DNA of 40,152 bases from Paludibacter sp. (GTDB lineage: Bacteria; Bacteroidota; Bacteroidia; Bacteroidales; Paludibacteraceae): the NCBI GenBank assembly GCA_017882285.1, contig JADGPS010000027.1:1-40152 (forward strand), given 5' to 3'. Below, one piece after another: positions 34,643 to 40,152 of this stretch. The notes beneath the pieces were generated by a model. That model made no database searches. It worked only from the letters and a program-made list of their open reading frames with translations, and had not been told where the DNA came from. Made by a program: the position numbers and the translations under genes. Every line of letters starts with the position of its first letter. The first letter of the stretch is position 1.

Positions 34643-35377
34643 ATGGCGGAAACATTTGCAGGATTAAAAGAACCATGTTTGGACAGTCCAACTGACCGAG
34701 TTATTTCAAAAGTAAAGGACCTGATAAATTCCGGGGTTTTGAAACCTGGTGATAAACTTCCTGCTGAGCGTAAAATGGCCACGGAGTTTGGGTTTGGTAG
34801 AACACAAGTGCGAGAAGCATTGCACAAACTGGAATTTTACGGCATTATTAAAACATTACCCCAAAGCGGTTCAATTATTAACGGACTTGATATTACGACA
34901 CTTGATGGTCTGATTTCTGACGTGCTGAATCTTCAAAATTACGATTTCTTTTCGTTGGTTGAAACTCGCGTAGTACTGGAAATGAATGCAATACGACTTT
35001 GTGCTGAACGTTGGACAGAAATTGATATGAAAAACCTTGAAAAATCGCTTGCAAATTATTTGCGTGACTTTGACACACCGAATCGCATCAGCAGTGACTT
35101 TGCATTTCATCGCACAATAGCGGAAACCAGTCATAATCCCGTTTTTAAAGCCATGTTGATGATTGTTATTCCGGACATAATGATTATTTATCAACGAGAT
35201 CGAATTTGTGGGCCAAATACAGAGGTAATAAAAGAACATGAACTTATGTTACAGGCAATTAAAAACCGCGATGGGGCTGAAGCAGCAAGATTAATGCAAC
35301 TGCATTTAAAAGGAGTACTGGATTTTGCTAAGGAAAAATTGGAGCAAGAAATCAATAAAACAGTTCTAACTGCTTAA
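34643..35377 (+). CDS. FadR/GntR-family transcriptional regulator
   Basis: A 244-residue DNA-binding protein. The N-terminal GntR winged helix (about 15-80) includes KPGDKLPAERKMATEFGFGR and TQVREALHKLEFYGIIKTLP. The C-terminal FCD domain (about 100-235) keeps the usual metal site, with D152, H156 (SDFAFH), H199 (EHELM) and H221 (LHLKG). FCD regulators respond to small carboxylates or sugar acids. Its targets are not linked here: the upstream gene is ald (same strand, but with a terminator between) and the downstream genes look unrelated. Autoregulation is suggested by the palindrome over its promoter. ATG 34643 gives the full winged helix. Confidence 0.92.
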   Translation: MAETFAGLKEPCLDSPTDRVISKVKDLINSGVLKPGDKLPAERKMATEFGFGRTQVREALHKLEFYGIIKTLPQSGSIINGLDITTLDGLISDVLNLQNYDFFSLVETRVVLEMNAIRLCAERWTEIDMKNLEKSLANYLRDFDTPNRISSDFAFHRTIAETSHNPVFKAMLMIVIPDIMIIYQRDRICGPNTEVIKEHELMLQAIKNRDGAEAARLMQLHLKGVLDFAKEKLEQEINKTVLTA

Positions 35378-35412
35378 TTTTCATTTGATACATAGTATAT
35401 TTTACAAATTTT

Positions 35413-35437
35413 GGGAAGCTACAGCTTCCCTTTTTTT
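35413..35437 (+). terminator. Rho-independent terminator of the FadR-type gene
   Basis: The stem GGGAAGC/GCTTCCC (35413-35419 with 35424-35430) has loop TACA and is followed by seven T. It starts 36 nt after the stop codon. Confidence 0.95.
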
Positions 35438-35570
35438 CTGAATCAAAATTTGTTGTTCATAAGTGAGGCTCCTATTAAGAATTGCTTCAAGTAATAACAG
35501 TTAATCAATCAATTAAAAGTCAGTATGTAATATTTCTTACTTGACTAACTCCCGATTAAAATTTATTCAG

Positions 35571-35578
35571 TACTTTTG
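35571..35578 (+). promoter_or_regulatory. -7 promoter box of the small membrane gene
   Basis: TACTTTTG matches TAnnTTTG, 46 nt before ATG 35624. A TTG at 35541-35543 is a poorly spaced -33 candidate. The glycosyltransferase genes may be read from here too. Confidence 0.5.
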
Positions 35579-35623
35579 ACATCCGGAAAAGCAATAGATG
35601 AAAAAAGGTTTATAAAAAATTAT

Positions 35624-35836
35624 ATGTCAATATCCCCTAAATTACAGCCCATTTTATACGGCTTTGGTGTATTTGCTGTTTTCACTATTTTATCAGTAGC
35701 TTTGAAAATAATAACCCATCGAGTATCTCCCGATGCCCGATATTTAGGCATTTTATCTAATAAAGACCTTTTATTAGGCCTGGTTGTTGCCTTGGTTTTG
35801 ACTTTTACTCACGAACGGAAGAAGAAATTAAAATAA
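35624..35836 (+). CDS. Small two-helix membrane protein
   Basis: A 70-residue protein with two predicted membrane segments, LQPILYGFGVFAVFTILSVA (about 7-26) and LLLGLVVALVLTFTHERKKK (about 49-68), joined by a polar loop (HRVSPDARYLG). By the positive-inside rule both ends face the cytosol. The longer TTG-started frame begins inside the -7 box and is rejected. I do not recognise a named family. It lies 49 nt upstream of the polysaccharide-deacetylase-like gene and may be cotranscribed with the surface-glycan genes. Confidence 0.6.
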   Translation: MSISPKLQPILYGFGVFAVFTILSVALKIITHRVSPDARYLGILSNKDLLLGLVVALVLTFTHERKKKLK

Positions 35837-35885
35837 GCAAATTGGCATGTTTCAATTTTACGATTTTGGATGAATTTTGATTAAA

Positions 35886-37199
35886 ATGAATGAAATAATT
35901 GATTATATATTACGCTTTTTGCTGGGTGAGACGGTTTCGCCCAAAATTATTGCCAAAGTTGGCTATACAGCGAATCCAAAAGAGTTTCGTCGATATAAAC
36001 TGGTTATATTACCTTCTGCTTTTTTTTCTGATGAAATTTATGGAACTCCAGAATCGTTACCACACTTACCTTTGCAAATTTGGGAAGAAGCACCTATTCT
36101 TTTCGGTGATTCAACCGTTGAGGAAGTGGGTAAAACCCGCATTTTGCATGCCGATTTGATAGCAAGTACTTATTTCCTGATATGCCGATACGAAGAGATG
36201 ATGCAATTCACAGTTCGAGATGTTCATGGACGGTTTCCAGGAAAAGAATCATTGCCATATCGTGCCGGATTTATCGATTCTCCATTAGTGGACGAATACG
36301 GCAAATTATTACGCATTCAGCTTCGGGAGGTTGGTCTTGAAATCCCTAAACTATCCAAACAAATCCATAAAATGTATCTTACTCATGATGTAGATCAGCT
36401 GTCTCATTATCGTAATTTCAGAGGATTTATGGGCGGACTTCTACGAGGCATTCGGCGTCCGAAAGAAGGAAATAAAGCAATCAAAAGTTATTTTGGGGGA
36501 TTAATAAACGATCCTTGGTACACTTCACCTTGGTTGTTCAAACTTGATAATTCCGTCCGTCAAAAAGTGGGATCCGATCGTTGTGAACCGATTGTTTTCA
36601 TTAAAGTAGGAGGTGGATTACACAAAGAAGACAAACCATTTATCACGCATCATATTCAGGATTTTCAGACACTCATTATGCTTTGCAAAAAGAAAAATAT
36701 CACTTTTGGTTTGCATTCGAGTTATGAAGCAGGAATAAATCCAGACCGGATTGCAGATGAAAAGAAACACTTAGAACGAATTTCGAAAAAGAAAACCACA
36801 TATAATAGACATCATTACTTAGATTCGCGTGAACCTGAAGATATGCAGGCATTAATAAATGTGGGAATTACAGATGATTTTACAATGGGTTATGCCGATG
36901 TGGCCGGTTTCCGACTTGGGACTTGTCGACCGGTAAAATGGATTAATCCTAAAACACGACAACTTACATCACTTACTTTGCATCCGCTTACGATTATGGA
37001 CGGCAGTTTGAGCGACAAACGGTATATGAATCTGAATGCTCATGAAGCTTATGAATATTGTATCCGGTTGATAAATATGGTGGAAAGCTGGAACGGTGAG
37101 TTGGTTTTGCTTTGGCACAACACCTCAGTGGAAGATACCCCTCGTTTATATCATCGAAAACTGTATATGGATATCATTGCATATTTGAAGACGAAGTGA
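35886..37199 (+). CDS. Polysaccharide-deacetylase-like protein (DUF7033-type)
   Basis: A 437-residue protein counted from ATG 35886. The N-terminal part (about 1-155) is the DUF7033-like region found before polysaccharide deacetylase domains in Bacteroidetes. The NodB-like domain begins with YLTHDVDQL (H167, D168, D170), where HDVD matches the metal and acid motif, and continues with FGLHSSYEAG (about residue 270) and TYNRHHYLD. A late motif LVLLWHNTS supplies the distal His. No signal peptide is seen, so it is cytosolic or peripheral. It probably removes an N- or O-acyl group from a sugar intermediate of a surface glycan; some members may be inactive. Two glycosyltransferases follow on the same strand. 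Confidence 0.82.
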   Translation: MNEIIDYILRFLLGETVSPKIIAKVGYTANPKEFRRYKLVILPSAFFSDEIYGTPESLPHLPLQIWEEAPILFGDSTVEEVGKTRILHADLIASTYFLICRYEEMMQFTVRDVHGRFPGKESLPYRAGFIDSPLVDEYGKLLRIQLREVGLEIPKLSKQIHKMYLTHDVDQLSHYRNFRGFMGGLLRGIRRPKEGNKAIKSYFGGLINDPWYTSPWLFKLDNSVRQKVGSDRCEPIVFIKVGGGLHKEDKPFITHHIQDFQTLIMLCKKKNITFGLHSSYEAGINPDRIADEKKHLERISKKKTTYNRHHYLDSREPEDMQALINVGITDDFTMGYADVAGFRLGTCRPVKWINPKTRQLTSLTLHPLTIMDGSLSDKRYMNLNAHEAYEYCIRLINMVESWNGELVLLWHNTSVEDTPRLYHRKLYMDIIAYLKTK

Positions 37200-37243
37200 A
37201 AAATTAATAGTGAGGAGTTTACAGTATATAGTTAAAAATTTCC

Positions 37244-38356
37244 ATGCAGAAAACCGCTATAGTTTGCGTAACGAACGATTTAAGCACCGACCAACGTGTG
37301 CATAAAACTTGCATGACGCTCCAAAAATGCGGTTATTGGGTGATAGAATACGGTCGGTTGTTGCCTGAAAGTTTACCGTTGGAACGTTCTTATTTCACCC
37401 TTCGTCGAAAACTGTGGTTCAGAAAAGGTCCACAATTCTATGCGGAGTTCAATATCCGACTTTTCCTGTATTTGATGTCGGCTGAAGTGGATTTGATTTT
37501 TGCCAACGATTTGGATACGCTTCCTGCCGCTTATCTGGCAGCCAAACTACGAAATAAAAAACTGATTTACGATACGCACGAGTATTTTACTGAAACTCCC
37601 GAATTAGTTAATCGACCAATTACACAAACTATCTGGAAAAAGTTAGAAAATTATCTTTTCCCCAGACTTAACGACATACTGACAGTTAATGCTTCTATAG
37701 CCAAATTATACGCCGACAAATACAATAAAACCGTTCATGTCAGTCGGAATATTCCCCCGACTTTTGCACCCGAAAGATTAAAAACCCGAAAAGAACTGGA
37801 TTTGTCTGAAAACAAACGGATTCTGATTCTACAGGGGACAGGCATTAACGTGCATCGTGGAGCTGAAGAAACTGTTTTAGCCATGCAATATCTTGAAAAT
37901 GTGGTTTTACTGATTGTAGGAAGTGGCGATGTGATTCCAACTCTCAAAAAAATGGTGGAGCAATACAACTTACAAGAAAAAGTAATTTTCAAACCCAAAA
38001 TGCCTTTTGCTGAACTGCGTCAATACACCATGAACAGCGACCTTGGGTTGGCTATAGACAAAGACACCAACCTGAATTATCATTTTTCGCTGCCCAATAA
38101 ATTGTTCGATTATATTCATTCGGAAATTCCCACGCTTTCATCAGGATTGGTGGAACTGAAACAAATTATCGACCAATACGATATTGGCTATTATATCCAA
38201 AACCATGACCCAAAAGATATTGCATCGGTGGTTGAAAGCATTTTTGCCGACGTAAATCGATATAACGCCGTGAAACAAAACACAGTAAAAGCAAAAGAAG
38301 AATTGTGTTGGGAAAAGGAAGAGAAGGTGCTGATCTCAGTTATCAGTGAACTGTAA
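37244..38356 (+). CDS. Glycosyltransferase family 4 protein
   Basis: A 370-residue retaining (GT-B fold) glycosyltransferase. The N-terminal Rossmann domain has VCVTNDLSTDQRVHKTCMTL and LIYDTHEYFTETPEL. The nucleotide-sugar domain has LLIVGSGDVIPTLKKMVEQY (about 225-244) and LPNKLFDYIHSEIPTLSSGL, with the Glu/Lys context typical of GT4. It adds a sugar to a lipid-linked or surface glycan on the cytosolic side. It lies 44 nt after the deacetylase-like gene. Donor and acceptor sugars cannot be deduced. Confidence 0.9.
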   Translation: MQKTAIVCVTNDLSTDQRVHKTCMTLQKCGYWVIEYGRLLPESLPLERSYFTLRRKLWFRKGPQFYAEFNIRLFLYLMSAEVDLIFANDLDTLPAAYLAAKLRNKKLIYDTHEYFTETPELVNRPITQTIWKKLENYLFPRLNDILTVNASIAKLYADKYNKTVHVSRNIPPTFAPERLKTRKELDLSENKRILILQGTGINVHRGAEETVLAMQYLENVVLLIVGSGDVIPTLKKMVEQYNLQEKVIFKPKMPFAELRQYTMNSDLGLAIDKDTNLNYHFSLPNKLFDYIHSEIPTLSSGLVELKQIIDQYDIGYYIQNHDPKDIASVVESIFADVNRYNAVKQNTVKAKEELCWEKEEKVLISVISEL

Positions 38357-38412
38357 ACATTTATCAGAAATTATTCAAAAAATATCAATAGCTATTTTAG
38401 TATCAGGACAAG

Positions 38413-39297
38413 ATGATTTCAATTTTAATTCCGACATACAATTATGACATCACCCTCCTGGTGACAGATTTGCATCGACAGGCGATAGAAACGCATGTAG
38501 ATTTTGAGATAATCGTGATGGAAGACGGTTCAACTTTGAATGTGGAAGAAAACAAGACGGTGAATGAGTTGGAGTTTTGCAAACAAATAATTCTTGACAA
38601 AAATATTGGTCGTTCGGCAGTGCGGAATAAACTGGCTGACGCGGCAAAATATGAACAGTTACTTTTTATGGATTGCGATGCGGAGGTTTGTTCTGAATAT
38701 TTTGTGGCAAAATATGTGGCGTTTTGCAAAGAAGAATGCGTGGTGATAGGCGGAACAGATTACGATCCGAATGAAAGGAATCCCAATTACAGTCTGCGAC
38801 TAAAATATGGCAGACAACGGGAAGCGCGTACAGCTCTGGAACGTGGTAAAAATAACTTTGCCACCTTTAATTTTCTGATTTCAAAATCTATTTTCAATCA
38901 GGTTCGTTTCGACGAAAGCATTCGTGGTTACGGTCACGAGGATATGCTTTTCGGACATCAATTACATCAACTTGGTTATGAATTTATCCAGATTGAAAAT
39001 CCGCTTATCCACAAAGGATTGGATGACAACCGCTCTTTTCTGAGTAAAACGGAAGAAGGCACGCGCAATCTATTTTTGCTTTATCAAACCGGTCGTTATC
39101 CATTTCTGGCTGACGAATCTAAATTGCTGAACACTTATATCCGTATTTACAAATCAGGGTTAACCCGTTTATTTGCATTGAAGTTTGATCTGACTGGTCA
39201 CTTGCTTTGCCGTTTATTATCCGGCAAATCGCCTTCTTTGCTTCTTTATGATTGGTACAAACTCCTTTTTCTTTGCAAAACTTCACGAATGAAATGA
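38413..39297 (+). CDS. Glycosyltransferase family 2 protein
   Basis: A 294-residue inverting (GT-A fold) transferase. ILIPTYNYD starts the nucleotide-binding fold, the DxD metal motif is DCD (87-89), and the late acceptor-side motif GYGHEDMLFG has E176-D177 as the catalytic-base candidates. A C-terminal amphipathic part (about 245-294) may attach to the membrane. It is 56 nt after the GT4 gene and ends the three-gene surface-glycan set. The sugar and product are unknown. Confidence 0.9.
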   Translation: MISILIPTYNYDITLLVTDLHRQAIETHVDFEIIVMEDGSTLNVEENKTVNELEFCKQIILDKNIGRSAVRNKLADAAKYEQLLFMDCDAEVCSEYFVAKYVAFCKEECVVIGGTDYDPNERNPNYSLRLKYGRQREARTALERGKNNFATFNFLISKSIFNQVRFDESIRGYGHEDMLFGHQLHQLGYEFIQIENPLIHKGLDDNRSFLSKTEEGTRNLFLLYQTGRYPFLADESKLLNTYIRIYKSGLTRLFALKFDLTGHLLCRLLSGKSPSLLLYDWYKLLFLCKTSRMK

Positions 39298-39370
39298 CAA
39301 GTTGTCAGCGAAAAAAAACAACTTTTCAGAAAGAAAACCGTTGTAACTGTCAAAATCGACAGAAAATAGC

Positions 39371-39388
39371 TTTGGCACAAAATTCGTA
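39371..39388 (+). promoter_or_regulatory. Candidate sigma-54-like promoter of groES
   Basis: TTTGGCACAAAATTCGTA has a perfect -24 element (TGGCAC) and, at the right distance, a weak -12 element (TCGT instead of TTGC). It lies about 80 nt before the groES start. A TAnnTTTG box is not seen in this gap. A nearby small dyad CTGTC/GACAG (about 39348-39363) may be relevant. Confidence 0.35.
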
Positions 39389-39469
39389 ATTGGATGATCA
39401 ACCTTCGGAACTTTTGAACTTTCAATCATTACAAACTCAAATATAATCATCAATTTAAAACTGAAAAAT

Positions 39470-39739
39470 ATGAACATCAAACCATTAGCTGACCGTGTAT
39501 TGGTAAAACCTACGGCAGCAGAAGAAAAAACAATCAGTGGAATCATTATTCCTGATTCAGCAAAAGAAAAACCATTGAAAGGTGAAGTATTGGCTATTGG
39601 TAGTGGAACCAAAGACGAAAAAATGGTAGTTGCCGTTGGCAATACTGTTTTGTACGGCAAATATGCCGGAACAGAACTGGAATGGGAAGGTGAAAAATAC
39701 CTCATCATGCGTCAATCGGATATTTTGGCAATCATTTAA
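39470..39739 (+). CDS. groES: GroES co-chaperonin
   Basis: An 89-residue co-chaperonin that caps Gro[16 protein letters not shown] is the family opening, [20 protein letters not shown] covers the mobile loop and following strand, and the end [13 protein letters not shown] is typical. It acts as a heptameric lid in protein folding in the cytosol. It is followed by groEL after 63 nt, the normal order. Confidence 0.97.
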   Translation: MNIKPLADRVLVKPTAAEEKTISGIIIPDSAKEKPLKGEVLAIGSGTKDEKMVVAVGNTVLYGKYAGTELEWEGEKYLIMRQSDILAII

Positions 39740-39802
39740 TGTGGTAATATGCCAATGTGCTAATTAAAATAGTAAATGTTTAAATTGTAAATTCATAAAG
39801 AT

Positions 39803-40152
39803 ATGTCAAAAGAAATTTTATTCAATATTGAAGCTCGTGACCAACTCAAAAAGGGAGTTGACGTGTTGGCAAATGCCGTAAAAGTAACGCTTGGACCAAA
39901 AGGTCGCAATGTAATAATCGAAAAAAAATTCGGTGCACCACATATCACGAAAGATGGTGTTTCTGTAGCTAAAGAAATGGATTTGGAAGACGCCTTCCAA
40001 AACCTTGGAGCACAATTAGTCAAAGAAGTTGCTTCAAAAACCAGTGATGATGCCGGTGACGGAACAACCACTGCAACTGTATTGGCACAATCAATCGTTG
40101 GCGTGGGAATGAAAAATGTGGCTGCCGGAGCAAATCCAATGGATTTGAAACG
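39803..40152 (+). CDS. groEL: GroEL chaperonin, 5' part (cut by window end)
   Basis: The first 116 residues of the 60-kDa chaperonin, cut off by the window end. [20 protein letters not shown] is followed by [19 protein letters not shown], the nucleotide-binding DGVSVAKEM and the hallmark [15 protein letters not shown] (about 84-98), including the catalytic Asp of the ATPase. It folds substrate proteins with GroES using ATP. No abnormal residue is visible in this part. Confidence 0.97.
   Translation, partial: MSKEILFNIEARDQLKKGVDVLANAVKVTLGPKGRNVIIEKKFGAPHITKDGVSVAKEMDLEDAFQNLGAQLVKEVASKTSDDAGDGTTTATVLAQSIVGVGMKNVAAGANPMDLK

Overview
The window looks like chromosome from a Bacteroidales bacterium, possibly close to Paludibacter (inference). 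The DNA is AT-rich and Shine-Dalgarno-like sites are rare. Several genes have the Bacteroidetes -7 promoter box (TAnnTTTG). Marker families are present: a SusC/SusD pair, DUF4249, a type IX secretion (T9SS) sorting tail, ACT-ACT-SerB, and a DUF6261-like protein.

Layout. (1) 1-8444, plus strand: a run of exported proteins, namely a cut gene end, a CPPED1-like metallophosphoesterase, a GH99/GH71-like glycosidase, a purple-acid-phosphatase-like enzyme with a T9SS tail, a secreted Gfo/Idh/MocA oxidoreductase and a GH38 alpha-mannosidase. This reads as a mannose-rich glycan breakdown locus, perhaps for phosphorylated or modified mannans. (2) 8612-9434: a decayed IS5-type transposase. (3) 9464-10525: a DUF6261-like gene on the minus strand, preceded by five tandem 41-bp repeats. 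(4) 10804-17759, minus strand: an unidentified exported protein, then a four-gene Sus-like operon (SusC, SusD, DUF5012-like lipoprotein, Lipid_bd-like lipoprotein) with its own promoter and terminator. (5) 18263-19097: a small two-gene module (51-aa protein plus DUF5053-like protein) next to tRNA-Arg(ACG). (6) 19300-24207: RNase R, a divergent diacylglycerol-kinase-family gene, and an outer-membrane barrel gene between two glycoside hydrolase remnants (GH28 3' end, GH20-like 5' end). (7) 24431-29254, plus strand: uridine kinase, a 3'-5' exonuclease, an MltF-like lytic transglycosylase, ACT-SerB and an NAD(P)-binding protein. (8) 29341-32860: a TonB-dependent receptor with a DUF4249 lipoprotein. 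(9) 33102-35437: alanine dehydrogenase with a structured leader, then a FadR-type regulator whose -7 box overlaps a perfect palindrome. (10) 35571-39297: a small membrane protein, a polysaccharide-deacetylase-like protein and two glycosyltransferases, probably for surface glycan synthesis. (11) 39371-40152: groES and the start of groEL.

How the parts relate: sections 1, 4, 6 and 8 concern capture and degradation of external glycans or nutrients, while 7 and 11 are housekeeping. No Sus-type regulator (HTCS, or ECF sigma/anti-sigma pair) is visible. No CRISPR array, intact prophage or complete insertion sequence is seen. The least explained items are the secreted oxidoreductase inside the mannosidase/phosphatase cluster, the DUF5053 module beside the tRNA, and the 41-bp repeat array.
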